Under the pieces are notes generated by a model. It searched no databases. It had not been told where the DNA came from and saw nothing but the letters and a program-made list of their open reading frames with translations. From Bacteroidota bacterium (GTDB lineage: Bacteria; Bacteroidota; Bacteroidia; Cytophagales; Cyclobacteriaceae), in contig JAEYXN010000061.1 of assembly GCA_023431285.1 (NCBI GenBank), positions 1 to 38,121 on the forward strand: a stretch of DNA of 38,121 nucleotides, in the 5' to 3' direction. This document shows, in pieces, positions 7,202 through 16,374 of the stretch (positions are counted from its first letter, which is position 1; each line of letters opens with the position of its first letter). A program made the translations under genes and the position numbers.

Positions 7202-7801
7202 ATGAAGGGAAAGATCAATTCACATTTTCGCAGATGGGTCACTCCTGTTGTTCTCGTAACAATCTTTTTCTCCTGCACGCGCGATCATCTTCCAAAACCT
7301 CTGGGATATAATCGTCTTATCCTCCCCGACCATGCTTACATCGCGCTCCCGGATACTCTGCCTTATACGTTTGAATATTCAAAATACGCGAGACTGCTGA
7401 AGGATACTTCCTCTATTCGTGAGAAGTATTGGGTGGAGATCTATTATCCTCAGCTCAAAGCAAACATCCACGTTACCTATAAGGATATCCGAAACGATGA
7501 GAAGCTTCTCCGCGAGTTTCTTAAGGATGCCTACACACTGACATCAAAACATCAGATAAAAGCGTACGCGATCAACGAGCTCATCTCGAAAACTCCCAGT
7601 GGAAAGACCGCTGTGATCGCGGAGCTTGAAGGAGAAGTGCCCAGTCAGTTCCAGGTTACTGTAACCGACTCAACGGAAAACTTCTTGCGCGCCGCACTGT
7701 ATTTCAACACACGCGTCGCCAATGATTCACTCGCGCCGGCCATTGAATTCATGAAGAAGGATATGATGCATCTGATCAATACCCTGGAGTGGAAGAACTG
7801 A
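7202..7801 (+). CDS. gldD: Gliding motility lipoprotein GldD
   Basis: 199 residues from the ATG at 7202, preceded by TGAGGACA; an ATG four codons upstream (7190) is also possible. The signal peptide ends in the lipobox FFSC with Cys25 as the lipidated residue. The body matches the GldD family (LPKPLGYNRLILPDHAY near residues 30-46, PYTFEYSKYA, WVEIYYPQLKANIHVTYK). GldD is an outer-membrane or periplasmic lipoprotein required for gliding and type IX secretion in Flavobacterium johnsoniae. In the classical arrangement gldE sits next to gldD after ssb; here no gldE separates ssb from gldD. An open frame starting further upstream (7052) inside ssb is an artefact. Confidence 0.9.
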   Translation: MKGKINSHFRRWVTPVVLVTIFFSCTRDHLPKPLGYNRLILPDHAYIALPDTLPYTFEYSKYARLLKDTSSIREKYWVEIYYPQLKANIHVTYKDIRNDEKLLREFLKDAYTLTSKHQIKAYAINELISKTPSGKTAVIAELEGEVPSQFQVTVTDSTENFLRAALYFNTRVANDSLAPAIEFMKKDMMHLINTLEWKN

Positions 7802-7934
7802 TTCTCTTCTAAGACAATTCTCCATTAACGATCCAATCATTTTACTTGAAGGCAGGCTGCTTGAATTATTCAAGACATGTTTCATTTTTTAGTATCTGCA
7901 AACCCTTTAATTTGCTACTCTGAACCCAAGAAGT

Positions 7935-9296
7935 ATGTCAAAGAATTATATCGTCGAGAATAAGGACCGCTTTCTGAGCGAACTATTTGATTGGTTGAGA
8001 ATACCATCTGTGAGCGCCGACAGCAGCCATAAGGGAGATGTCCGCAAAGCAGCTGAATTCCTTCTTGAAAAGCTTAAAGCTGCAGGCATTGAGAAAGCTG
8101 AAATTTGTGAAACAAAGGGACACCCGATTGTCTATGGAGAAAAGATCATTGATCCGAAACTCCCGACGGTGCTTGTTTATGGTCATTACGATGTTCAGCC
8201 TGCCGATCCTCTGAACCTCTGGGATTCGCCGGCATTCGAGCCTGTGATTAAAAACGATAAGATATACGCGCGCGGATCTTGCGACGACAAAGGGCAGGTG
8301 TATATGCACGTTAAGGCTTTCGAGTTCATGGCTCAGAACAATGCGCTTCCCTGTAATGTAAAATTTATGGTTGAGGGTGAAGAGGAAGTGGGTTCTGATA
8401 ATCTTGGCACTTTTGTAAAGGAGAATAAAGGAAAGCTTAAAGCAGATATCATTCTTATTTCAGATACGGCACTGATTTCTCTTGAGCATCCTTCCATAAC
8501 CACAGGACTAAGAGGGTTGAGCTATATGGAAGTGGAAGTGACCGGTCCGAATCGCGATTTGCATTCTGGAGTCTACGGTGGCGCAGTTGCAAATCCAATT
8601 AACGTCCTCTGCGAGATGATTGCTTCATTGCATGATGAAAAAGGCAGAGTAACAATTCCAGGATTTTACGACAAGGTAGCAGACCTCAGCGCAAAGGAAA
8701 GGGAGGCAATAAACAAAGCACCTTTTAGTCTGGATGAATACAAAAAGGATCTTGGTATTGCTGAAATAAAAGGGGAGGATGGGTTTACAACTGTCGAGCG
8801 TACAGGAATCCGTCCTACGTTGGATGTGAACGGGATCTGGGGAGGGTATACCGGCGAAGGCGCAAAAACTGTTCTTCCATCGAAAGCCTCTGCAAAGATT
8901 TCTATGAGACTTGTTCCTGATCAAACCAGTAAGGAGATCACGGATCTGTTTACAAAGCATTTTAATTCAATTGCCCCTTCGTATGTCAAGGTGAAAGTCA
9001 CCGCACATCATGGAGGAGAACCTGCTGTGACGCCCACTGACTCTGTTGCATTCAAGGCTGCGAGCAAAGCTTTTGAGGAAGTATGGGGCAAAACTCCGAT
9101 ACCTACGCGCGATGGCGGAAGCATTCCTATTGTGTCCCTCTTCAAGCGCGAGCTTGGACTGGATACTGTACTGATGGGCTTTGGGCTTGACAGCGACGCG
9201 ATTCATTCACCCAATGAACATTTTGGCGTGAAGAACTTTCTCCTTGGTATCGAAACAATCATTGAGTTCTATAAACATTACGCGAAAGCGCATTGA
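7935..9296 (+). CDS. M20 family dipeptidase (cytosolic non-specific dipeptidase-like)
   Basis: 453 residues. The di-zinc site is visible: His84 and Asp86 in YGHYDVQPADP, the bridging Asp in ARGSCDDKGQ near 117, and the catalytic Glu with a zinc ligand in VEGEEEVGS near 149-151. A lid/dimerisation domain occupies roughly 200-340, and a late histidine lies in SDAIHSPNEHFG. No signal peptide is present, so it acts in the cytoplasm. The family (CNDP/carnosinase type) cleaves dipeptides to amino acids. It converges on the radical SAM gene with four bases between them. The gene has no operon partner. Confidence 0.9.
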   Translation: MSKNYIVENKDRFLSELFDWLRIPSVSADSSHKGDVRKAAEFLLEKLKAAGIEKAEICETKGHPIVYGEKIIDPKLPTVLVYGHYDVQPADPLNLWDSPAFEPVIKNDKIYARGSCDDKGQVYMHVKAFEFMAQNNALPCNVKFMVEGEEEVGSDNLGTFVKENKGKLKADIILISDTALISLEHPSITTGLRGLSYMEVEVTGPNRDLHSGVYGGAVANPINVLCEMIASLHDEKGRVTIPGFYDKVADLSAKEREAINKAPFSLDEYKKDLGIAEIKGEDGFTTVERTGIRPTLDVNGIWGGYTGEGAKTVLPSKASAKISMRLVPDQTSKEITDLFTKHFNSIAPSYVKVKVTAHHGGEPAVTPTDSVAFKAASKAFEEVWGKTPIPTRDGGSIPIVSLFKRELGLDTVLMGFGLDSDAIHSPNEHFGVKNFLLGIETIIEFYKHYAKAH

Positions 9297-9300
9297 CACG

Positions 9301-10365
9301 TCAGTAGTCGTTCCCGAACAGCGAGAAGTTTCCTCCTTTACGGAATGCTTTCAGATTAATCGCGGGCATTTTCTTGTCAGGAAAGAATTTCTTTTTGGAA
9401 GTTGCAAAGAGCTGATTGATGATGTCCGCGTAATTTCCTTCGCCTTTCATTCTTCTGCCAAACTGAGAATCATTCACATTGCCACCGTGAAGTGAGCATA
9501 TCTGATTCCACACTTTTTCGAATCGGTCAGGAAAATTCTTGCGCAACCAATCCTCGAAAATTTGTCCGATCGAGCCATTCAATCTCACCACCGTCATTCC
9601 CGCACTAAGCGCCCCATGCTCTGATGCAGCTTTGAGTATCGCTGGAATCTCATGATTATTTAATCCGGGAATTATCGGAGCAGTCATCACACCGACAGGC
9701 ACACCGGCTTTCGCGAGCTCCTCCACAGTCTTCAATCTTTTCGTTGCACTTGCCGTACGCGGTTCCATCGCCCGCCGAAGGTCCTCATTCAGTGTCGTAA
9801 TCGAAATGTAAACATTAACGAGGTTGTCTTTCGCAAGATCCTTCAAGATGTCGATGTCACGGAGAATGAGACTGTTCTTTGTTATCATGCCTACCGGATG
9901 CCGGTAGGTGGCAAACACTTTCAGTATTCGTCTGGTGAGTTCGTACTTCTTCTCCAGTGGCTGGTAACAATCGGTGTTGCCAGATACGCTTATTGGAACC
10001 GGCTCCCATGATGGCCGAAGAATGAATTTCTCTATAAGCTTCGGCGCGTCCTTCTTTACAATGATCCTTGATTCGAAATCCAATCCGGCGCTGAAGCCAT
10101 AATACTCATGTGTGTTTCTTGCGTAGCAGTAAATGCATCCATGTTCACAGCCCTGGTACGGATTCGTTGAATACATCATTCCAAGATCCGGGCTGGTTAT
10201 CTTGTTTACAACGGTCTTAGGGGTGTCATAATACACCTGGGTCGTTGGCGCTGACTGCAATGGCTCATCCAGGCCTTCGACGTGATCCGTTACATATTGC
10301 GCTTTGAGAAATTTGTTTTCTGTTTTGATTTGCGCGCCTCTTCCTTTGAAATACTCTTCCTCCAT
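9301..10365 (-). CDS. PA0069-family radical SAM protein (SplB-like)
   Basis: 354 residues from the ATG at 10365; a TTG four codons upstream is less likely. The radical SAM cysteine motif CEHGCIYC (Cys73, Cys77, Cys80 from this start) follows NPYQG, which is characteristic of the PA0069 / COG1533 group distantly related to spore photoproduct lyase. Family members bind a [4Fe-4S] cluster and cleave S-adenosylmethionine. The substrate of this group is not established, and the DNA-repair label often used is only by resemblance. The C-terminal segment (GRRMKGEGNYADIINQLF) is family-typical. It is divergent from the PLP enzyme at 10521 with about 155 bases between. Confidence 0.88.
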   Translation of the reverse strand: MEEEYFKGRGAQIKTENKFLKAQYVTDHVEGLDEPLQSAPTTQVYYDTPKTVVNKITSPDLGMMYSTNPYQGCEHGCIYCYARNTHEYYGFSAGLDFESRIIVKKDAPKLIEKFILRPSWEPVPISVSGNTDCYQPLEKKYELTRRILKVFATYRHPVGMITKNSLILRDIDILKDLAKDNLVNVYISITTLNEDLRRAMEPRTASATKRLKTVEELAKAGVPVGVMTAPIIPGLNNHEIPAILKAASEHGALSAGMTVVRLNGSIGQIFEDWLRKNFPDRFEKVWNQICSLHGGNVNDSQFGRRMKGEGNYADIINQLFATSKKKFFPDKKMPAINLKAFRKGGNFSLFGNDY

Positions 10366-10520
10366 TGCAAACTTCAATATAATACGGCTCTAAGTTTATT
10401 AGATGGCAATCTAATCATGTTAGTAAAAGCAATCCACTTTTTCAGTATTTATTATCGGCCTGGCAGACACGATTCCGCGCTATTGAATGAAAAATTCCAT
10501 ACTCTAGCGGAAGTATTGCC

Positions 10521-11423
10521 ATGAAATATCTCGCATACCATGCTACGCCGGTCCAGGAAGTGCAACATCCTAAGTTGCAAAGCAAAGGAGTCAGGCTTCT
10601 TGTCAAGCGGGAGGATCTGAACCATCCAACGGTTTCAGGAAATAAATGGTGGAAATTGAAATACAATTTGCTCCGTGCGCAGGAGCTTGAGACTGATACG
10701 GTTCTCACTTTCGGAGGAGCATATTCCAATCACATCTGTGCGACGGCGGCCGCGGCTGCGGATCTTGGGCTAAAAAGTATCGGCATTATCCGCGGTGAAG
10801 CTTCGACGCCATTAAATCCTACGCTGAGCTTTAGCCGGGAAAAAGGAATGAATTTGCATTTCGTATCACGGTCGGCCTATACGTCGAAGAATGATCCGGC
10901 TTTTGTTGAAGCGCTTAGGGCTCAGTTTGGCGACTTCTACCTTATCCCGGAGGGAGGGACCAACGAGCTGGCCTTAAAAGGAGTTTCAGAGTTTTATGAG
11001 GAAATCAAAGATATACCATTCAGCAAGGTTTTCCTTCCCGTAGGGACAGGAGGAACCATTGCCGGGCTGGTGGCCGGAAGTAAAGGTAGTGCCGACATTA
11101 CTGGCGTGGTCGTGTTAAAGAACGGGAATTTTATGTTTGATGAAATCAATGATCTCCTCAGAGGTCATGGTACTAAACCGGGGCAATTTGATCTGATCAC
11201 CGATTGTGATTTCGGCGGATATGCAAAGACGACTCCGGAGCTGATCGATTTCATCAGAGACATTGCAAAGAACTGCCAATTGCCTCTTGATCACGTGTAC
11301 ACGGCGAAGATGCTTTTCGCCATTTTCCGTGACGTCGAAAGTGGAAAGATCCCCGCCGGGTCAACCATTCTTGCGATCCATACGGGTGGGCTTCAGGGTT
11401 CGGGGTACTTCAGGGAGTCTTAG
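10521..11423 (+). CDS. PLP-dependent ACC deaminase / D-cysteine desulfhydrase family enzyme
   Basis: 300 residues, fold type II PLP enzyme. The Schiff-base lysine is Lys42 in SGNKWWKLKYNL, and the following GGAYSNH loop binds the cofactor and substrate carboxylate. The phosphate-binding glycine loop is VGTGGTIAGL near 176-185. The family covers 1-aminocyclopropane-1-carboxylate deaminase and D-cysteine desulfhydrase, giving ammonia plus 2-oxobutyrate, or pyruvate and sulfide. The Bacteroidota members are generally not proven ACC deaminases, and key residues cannot be assigned by eye. The next gene on the opposite strand is a TauE/SafE-type exporter; the two stop codons overlap in the shared TTAG at 11420-11423. 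Confidence 0.85.
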   Translation: MKYLAYHATPVQEVQHPKLQSKGVRLLVKREDLNHPTVSGNKWWKLKYNLLRAQELETDTVLTFGGAYSNHICATAAAAADLGLKSIGIIRGEASTPLNPTLSFSREKGMNLHFVSRSAYTSKNDPAFVEALRAQFGDFYLIPEGGTNELALKGVSEFYEEIKDIPFSKVFLPVGTGGTIAGLVAGSKGSADITGVVVLKNGNFMFDEINDLLRGHGTKPGQFDLITDCDFGGYAKTTPELIDFIRDIAKNCQLPLDHVYTAKMLFAIFRDVESGKIPAGSTILAIHTGGLQGSGYFRES

Positions 11424-12163
11424 AACAACATTACCATCGCTGCGATGACGGTCATTGCAATGATGAACCAACGGTATCCTGTGTCGCTCATTTTCCGAAC
11501 GACAGCGACTCCACAGAAAGCCCCGATTGCGATGGCCGGTATTGCGGTGAGGTCAAGGAGGAATGTATCGACTGAAATAGACTTCCAGTGGAAAATGTGA
11601 AACGGTACTTTGAAAAGATTTATTACCAGGAAGAACCAGGCCGTAGTTCCGATAAAGACATTCTTGGGAAGGCGCATCAGCACGAAGTACACTGCCATTA
11701 CCGATCCCGCGAGATTACCAATCATCGAGGTAAACCCTCCTGCAAGGCCGGTGAAAGATCCTAGAAATTTGTTCTGCGGGACTTCTCTCTGGCGTGTCCT
11801 TTCCAGCCATAGCATCAGAACGATACTGATAAGGATGACAATTCCCATAATCAGCTTGAATACCTCATCATTGATGTAAACGCCGGCAACAGAACCGATC
11901 AGAATTCCGGCGGCGGCGCTGGGGAAAAGCATTCGCAGATGCTTCCAGGATGCATGACGATGATAATAGGATACTCCGAAGATATCGGCGATACAAAGCA
12001 TAGGTAGCATGATCCCGCTGGACGACATCCCTCCGAAAACAATCGCTAACAACGGTACGGCTAACATTCCTGTACCATGTATTCCTGTTTTAGACATGCC
12101 GATAAGAAATGCCACTGTATAAAAGATGGCGATTTCAATAGGGGCCAGACCGTCAAGAAGCAC
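11420..12163 (-). CDS. Sulfite exporter TauE/SafE (TSUP) family membrane protein
   Basis: 247 residues, with seven or eight hydrophobic segments spread along the protein and two related halves, as in TSUP transporters. The N-terminal half has VAFLIGMSKTGIHGTGMLAVP, and the second half opens with GSFTGLAGGFTSMIGNLAG, the repeated family signature. The family exports sulfite, sulfoacetate or related small organosulfur anions. The start codon is GTG at 12163, since an in-frame TAA lies two codons upstream and no ATG is available. It follows the 2H-phosphoesterase gene by three bases, so they are cotranscribed. A functional link to the convergent PLP enzyme (possible sulfide producer) is speculative. 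Confidence 0.88.
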   Translation of the reverse strand: MLLDGLAPIEIAIFYTVAFLIGMSKTGIHGTGMLAVPLLAIVFGGMSSSGIMLPMLCIADIFGVSYYHRHASWKHLRMLFPSAAAGILIGSVAGVYINDEVFKLIMGIVILISIVLMLWLERTRQREVPQNKFLGSFTGLAGGFTSMIGNLAGSVMAVYFVLMRLPKNVFIGTTAWFFLVINLFKVPFHIFHWKSISVDTFLLDLTAIPAIAIGAFCGVAVVRKMSDTGYRWFIIAMTVIAAMVMLF

Positions 12164-12166
12164 GCG

Positions 12167-12730
12167 TTATTTTAGATTAATCTCCTGGAAGGGCTGCCAC
12201 ACTTTACCGTTGTGTTTGAGCAGGTCGAACTTGTGCACCTCGAAGGTTGCGGAGAATGGCCTTACACTGAACTCGTTCCACGCTTCAGCAAAGTTGCTCT
12301 TTTTAAGATCACGAAATGCCAGTGTCAGGTGGGGATGAAATGGCTGATCTTTGTAGTCGGCGTTAAAAAGGTTGAGCTCTTTCCTGCAGAATCGAAGCAG
12401 CTTTTTCTGCAGTGAAGACAGATGTTCATTCGCAACTACATCTATGAAAATCACCCGTGGAGGGAATGAATTAAAATTCAGCAATTGAAGATCAAAGGGG
12501 CGAAGGCCGGAATGAAATTCGTTAAGCGCGTCGATGAGATCATGCTCCTTGTCTTCACGCCAGCGAAACGGCATGTGCAGCGTAATGTGCGGAGGGGAAT
12601 TCAGGGATGCTTTGCTATTGAATCGCTCTTTGAAATAGTTCTTCAGCGCCAATGCTTCTTCAAAGACAGGCGATGGCGGTATAATCGCCAGAAAATACTG
12701 TTTAGGTTTCTTACTCAGAGCTGTAAGCAT
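12167..12730 (-). CDS. 2'-5' RNA ligase / 2H-phosphoesterase superfamily protein
   Basis: 187 residues from the ATG at 12730; the TTG further upstream adds only a non-family tail. Both catalytic HxT motifs are present: HIT at 48-50 (SPPHITLHMPF) and HLT at 134-136 (FHPHLTLAF). This LigT-like fold acts on 2',5' or cyclic phosphodiester bonds of RNA or nucleotides; the cellular role is unknown in most bacteria. It is the first gene of a pair with the TauE-type transporter (three bases apart). Confidence 0.88.
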   Translation of the reverse strand: MLTALSKKPKQYFLAIIPPSPVFEEALALKNYFKERFNSKASLNSPPHITLHMPFRWREDKEHDLIDALNEFHSGLRPFDLQLLNFNSFPPRVIFIDVVANEHLSSLQKKLLRFCRKELNLFNADYKDQPFHPHLTLAFRDLKKSNFAEAWNEFSVRPFSATFEVHKFDLLKHNGKVWQPFQEINLK

Positions 12731-12938
12731 AGCAAACAGCGCAATTTCGCAATCAAATCCGTAATTCAAATTCGAATCATGGGAATTTTTGAGAAGATGG
12801 CGCTGAGTCAGTATTTGATAATCCCGCTCCTTTAAACCCTAACCGGCTTCCAAGAAGTGAATGTGTGAAGCGGTGCCCGATGTAGACCGTTTGCGGAGTA
12901 GTATTTTGAAATTCCCTGAATGGTCGTAAAGAGTGTCG

Positions 12939-13445
12939 CTATTTCATCAGTTTCATGACTGAATTCCAGAACCAGCTCTCCTCCGCACGAATAAATGTTT
13001 CCAGCAGGGCATCCGACTTCTCGGCAAAGCCTCTAAGTTCTTTGACCACCTTCTTAAACTCGCGGGTTTGTTCGGCAGACTCGCCACCCTGTACATCGCT
13101 TACTTCACGCAGGACGCGAATTATTGGCTCCAGTTCTCTTTTACGACGTTCGCGAGCAACCTGCCTTGCAAGGGCCCAGGTGTCTTTTTCTGATTTGAAA
13201 TACTCTTTGCGTTCCCCGGGCACCGAGATGCGTGAGACGATGCCCCAATCGAGCAAAGCGCGAATATTCATGTTTGCATTGCCGCGTGATATTGACAAGT
13301 CCTCCATGATCTCTTCCGTCGACAATGGCTTCGGTGAGATCATCAGCAGGGCGTGGATCTGCGCCATCGTTTTGTTCAGACCCCAGGAGTGTCCCAGATT
13401 CCCCCAGGCCTGGATCAGGTGTGCTTTTGCGTCCTGGTATTTCAT
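12939..13445 (-). CDS. GbsR/MarR-family winged-helix transcriptional regulator
   Basis: 168 residues. A winged helix-turn-helix spans about 20-85 (MAQIHALLMISPKPLSTEEI, then SRGNANMNIRALLDWGIVSR as recognition helix and wing). A helical, charged C-terminal half (RRKRELEPIIRVLREVS onward) fits dimerisation. This is the GbsR branch of MarR-like repressors, in which some Bacillus members sense choline. There is no osmolyte gene beside it. A perfect dyad (13472-13495) overlaps the -33 element of its own promoter, which points to autoregulation. The ligand is unknown. Confidence 0.87.
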   Translation of the reverse strand: MKYQDAKAHLIQAWGNLGHSWGLNKTMAQIHALLMISPKPLSTEEIMEDLSISRGNANMNIRALLDWGIVSRISVPGERKEYFKSEKDTWALARQVARERRKRELEPIIRVLREVSDVQGGESAEQTREFKKVVKELRGFAEKSDALLETFIRAEESWFWNSVMKLMK

Positions 13446-13450
13446 AACGA

Positions 13451-13495
13451 TAAACCTAAGACAGGTTTCTGAATTTTCAAACTTCGTTGAAAATT
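13451..13495 (-). promoter_or_regulatory. gbsR-type gene promoter with overlapping operator-like dyad
   Basis: Read leftward: TTTG (13481-13478), a 19-base spacer, then TAGGTTTA (13458-13451), which matches the Bacteroidota promoter except for the last base. The inverted repeat AATTTTCAA-N6-TTGAAAATT (13472-13480 and 13487-13495) is perfect over nine base pairs per arm and covers the -33 element. This is the layout expected for a self-repressing MarR-type protein. Confidence 0.65.
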
Positions 13496-13499
13496 GATA

Positions 13500-15674
13500 T
13501 CAGAGATTGTCTTTTATGAAGTTCATCATCTGGGTGTAAAGATGAAACCGTGTTTTTGGTCCCGGGATACCGTGGTTCTTGTCTGGATAATAGAATGACT
13601 GATATTGTTTCCCGGCATGAATAAGCGCGTTTTGAAAAAGGACTGTATTCTGGAAATGTACATTATCGTCGCCCGTGCCGTGAATGAGGAGAAACTTTCC
13701 TTCGAGCTTATCCGCATAAGTCAGGGGTGAATTGTCATCGTAACCTGCGCCATTAAGCTGTGGTGTCTGCAGATACCTTTCTGTATAGATGGCATCATAG
13801 AAGCGCCAATTTGTGACTGGGGAAATGCAGATCCCTACCTTGTATGTGCCCGCGTACTTGGTCATTGCAAGAGCGGTAGTGTATCCTCCATAGCTCCATC
13901 CCCAGAGCGCGAGCCTCGCAGAGTCGACGAACGGCAACTTGGAAAGGTGCTTTGCTCCATCGATAATGTCTTCTACTTCGAGACGGCCCAGTTGCTTGTA
14001 AGTGCATTTCTTAAATTTCTCACCTCTTGCACCTGTTCCGCGCGGGTCGATCACAGCTACGAGATAACCTTCCTGTGTCAGCAGCTGATGAAAATAAAAG
14101 TGATTACCTGCCCAGTTATTCCCTGTGTTCTGTGAACCCGGCCCTGAATACTGGAAAACAACAACAGGATACTTTCTCTTCTCTGAAAATCCTGAAGGTT
14201 TTATGAAGTACCCCTGAATCTCGTCGCCGCCGGAATTCTTAAAAGTAAAGAACTCCTTTGGCCGGATCCCGTACTCTTTGACTTTTGCAGCGAGCTCTTC
14301 ATTCTTCTCCAGTTGCTTGAGGAGTCGGTTTCCTTTAGTCTGATATAATGACGCGACGGGCACGGACGAACCACTTCCATAGTGATCGATATAGAACTGA
14401 TAGTCACGGCTCATATTGATCTGATGCTGACCTGCGCCCTGTGACAGTCTGGTCTTTTTCTTTCCATCAAGTTGTATCGAATAAAATTGTCTGTCGATGG
14501 GAGATGCTTCTGTGCTCGTATAGTAAAGGACTTTAGCGCGTTCGTCAAGTCCAATGAAGTTCGCTACTTCAAATTCGCCGGAGGTGATCTGTCGAACCCG
14601 TTCCCCCGCAATTGTATAGAGGTATAAATGTTTCCAGCCGCTTTCCTCAGTTGTATAAATAAAGTGCTTACGATCGGAAAGATAATGCAGATCATCCACG
14701 TGCCGTGTGTCGATATAGGTGGAACTCTTTTCCTCCACGACCTTTGTTGCAGAGCCGTCAGTTACGTTGACGTGAAGAAGCTGCTGCTCATTCTGAAGTC
14801 TGTTCAGCTTGCGTACCGAAAGAACTTCCGGCGAGGCTGTCCACTTCACACGAGGAATGTAAAACTCTTTCTCGTCCCCAAGTTTAGCTTTTACTTTTGA
14901 TTTGTTCCCTATGGTGTAGATCCAGATCTCCACTGATGAAATAGCTTCTCCGGCTTTTGGATATTTGAACTTATAGTCTATGGGATATAATTTTTTGCCC
15001 CACACCTGCATATTGTATTCTTTCACTTCGGTTTCATCAAACCGGTAGTACGCGATTCGGTTCCCATCCGGCGACCAATAGAAACCATCAACAAAGCCAA
15101 ATTCTTCTTCGTATACCCAATCCGTTGTTCCATTGATAAACCGGTTAAATTCTCCGTCATCGGTTACCTGCACTTCGTCCATATTGGCAAGGGTTACGTA
15201 GAACAGGTTGTTTGATCGGACAAAAGCCACCTTCGTTCCGTCGGGAGAGAACGATGCGTATTGTTGTTGTCCTTTCGAAGAAAGCTTCTTGAGAATTTTA
15301 GTTGGGATATCATAGACGAAGTATTCCGCCATGTATGAACGACGATAAATCATCTTCACTTCGGATGCTATCAGAATTTTGTCTTCGCTCTCGCTTAAGG
15401 AATAGAATTTAATTTCCAGGGAAGGAAAGACGCGCGCATCGAAAACGGTATCGACAACCTCGCCCGTGGTGATGCTATATTTCAGGATTCGGTTTTCAGA
15501 AAGAGATGTGTAGTATTTTCCATTTTTCATCCAGTTTATTCCGGATACTCTTCTGGATTCAAATGTTGAGTTGGTGGAGAAATCATCTACAGAAATTTTC
15601 TTCTGTGCGCACAGCTCAAAGCTGACGAAAATAAACAGAAATAGAAATGAGAAGCTGCACAACCGCGTAGTCAT
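13500..15674 (-). CDS. Dipeptidyl peptidase IV-type serine protease (S9B)
   Basis: 724 residues with a cleavable signal peptide (hydrophobic core about 6-20, ending LCAQ), so it is periplasmic or outer-surface. An eight-bladed beta-propeller occupies about 40-480. It contains the DPP-IV substrate-anchoring glutamates in DWVYEEEFGF (about 189-191). The alpha/beta-hydrolase domain has Ser594 in GWSYGGY, Asp669 in GTGDDNVHF and His701 in NHGIP. This full triad plus the Glu motif argues for true Xaa-Pro dipeptidase activity on peptides from outside the cell. The length matches the family. It precedes the regulator at 13445 on the same strand by 55 bases, but the regulator has its own promoter. 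Confidence 0.95.
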   Translation of the reverse strand: MTTRLCSFSFLFLFIFVSFELCAQKKISVDDFSTNSTFESRRVSGINWMKNGKYYTSLSENRILKYSITTGEVVDTVFDARVFPSLEIKFYSLSESEDKILIASEVKMIYRRSYMAEYFVYDIPTKILKKLSSKGQQQYASFSPDGTKVAFVRSNNLFYVTLANMDEVQVTDDGEFNRFINGTTDWVYEEEFGFVDGFYWSPDGNRIAYYRFDETEVKEYNMQVWGKKLYPIDYKFKYPKAGEAISSVEIWIYTIGNKSKVKAKLGDEKEFYIPRVKWTASPEVLSVRKLNRLQNEQQLLHVNVTDGSATKVVEEKSSTYIDTRHVDDLHYLSDRKHFIYTTEESGWKHLYLYTIAGERVRQITSGEFEVANFIGLDERAKVLYYTSTEASPIDRQFYSIQLDGKKKTRLSQGAGQHQINMSRDYQFYIDHYGSGSSVPVASLYQTKGNRLLKQLEKNEELAAKVKEYGIRPKEFFTFKNSGGDEIQGYFIKPSGFSEKRKYPVVVFQYSGPGSQNTGNNWAGNHFYFHQLLTQEGYLVAVIDPRGTGARGEKFKKCTYKQLGRLEVEDIIDGAKHLSKLPFVDSARLALWGWSYGGYTTALAMTKYAGTYKVGICISPVTNWRFYDAIYTERYLQTPQLNGAGYDDNSPLTYADKLEGKFLLIHGTGDDNVHFQNTVLFQNALIHAGKQYQSFYYPDKNHGIPGPKTRFHLYTQMMNFIKDNL

Positions 15675-15799
15675 GAATATCTAAAGTTTAGGTTGCAATA
15701 ATTAATGAAATAAAGGGTGATGCACAACCAGTAATTACAGACGGTGCAGTAAGGAGATAGGCAAATCAAAAAGCCGGATTACCGGTTGGGAGTTTACCG

Positions 15800-16267
15800 C
15801 TATTTGTTCATTCTCAGTGAGAAGAGGAAAATCAATGCGAGGAGAGGAAAAGCTATTACCGAGGCTCTAAGTTCCACCCAATTAGTAAACAACGACAGAT
15901 CTGTGAAGTGCAGAAAGAGATACATTGCAAGAATGAGGGCGCTGCTCGCGAATAGTGCGCGTCGAGGTGATTCGTTGCACCATGGACCCATCAATAAAAC
16001 TCCCAGACTAACACCGAAATTTCCTGTCATTGCAAGTGAGTCTTCATTTATAAAACCTTCCGCCATACCGACCATGAATCCTGCAATGGCGGAGATGTAA
16101 AGAGACGTTCTCCCGATCAATGCGCTGGCGCCTTTACTTCGGAGGAAGACTTTCTCGCGTGACTGGTAGAATGGTGCTCCGCAGATGGAGCATTCCCTGG
16201 CATGACCAGCAGACGATGCTTTGCATTTTGGACAGACGCTATGCTTGCTTTCAGTAACGATTTCCAT
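15800..16267 (-). CDS. Zinc-ribbon small membrane protein, unknown function
   Basis: 155 residues from the ATG at 16267; a GTG eight codons upstream is possible. The N-terminus carries a zinc ribbon, CPKC then CSIC with 11 residues between (about 12-29). Then come four hydrophobic segments (SLYISAIAGFMVGMAEGF, GVSLGVLLMGPW, FASSALILAMYLFLHF, ASVIAFPLLALIFLFSL). The layout, a zinc ribbon in the cytosol plus a four-helix membrane part, is common in uncharacterised bacterial proteins and gives no function. It is transcribed away from the YpdA-like gene (107 bases between starts). I do not recognise a named family. Confidence 0.7.
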   Translation of the reverse strand: MEIVTESKHSVCPKCKASSAGHARECSICGAPFYQSREKVFLRSKGASALIGRTSLYISAIAGFMVGMAEGFINEDSLAMTGNFGVSLGVLLMGPWCNESPRRALFASSALILAMYLFLHFTDLSLFTNWVELRASVIAFPLLALIFLFSLRMNK

Positions 16268-16341
16268 ACTCCAGCAGATTGAAGGGCTCACGTATTGGCG
16301 CGGGCAAGTGGGCCTTAGGAATTTCTATGCAATATGCATCA

Positions 16342-16371
16342 TTTCAATCCACGTTTTAAACCCTATTTTTG
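16342..16371 (+). promoter_or_regulatory. Promoter of the ypdA-like gene (leaderless arrangement)
   Basis: TATTTTTG at 16364-16371 matches TAnnTTTG; TTTC at 16342-16345 lies 18 bases upstream as a near -33 element. The -7 box ends three bases before the ATG at 16375, so the transcript should begin at or next to the start codon. Confidence 0.6.
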
Positions 16372-16374
16372 AGG

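Noticed and set aside
12955..13497. 180-codon frame antisense to the GbsR-type regulator
   Set aside because: Low-complexity Ser/Arg composition, and the other strand has a clear winged-helix protein with its own promoter.
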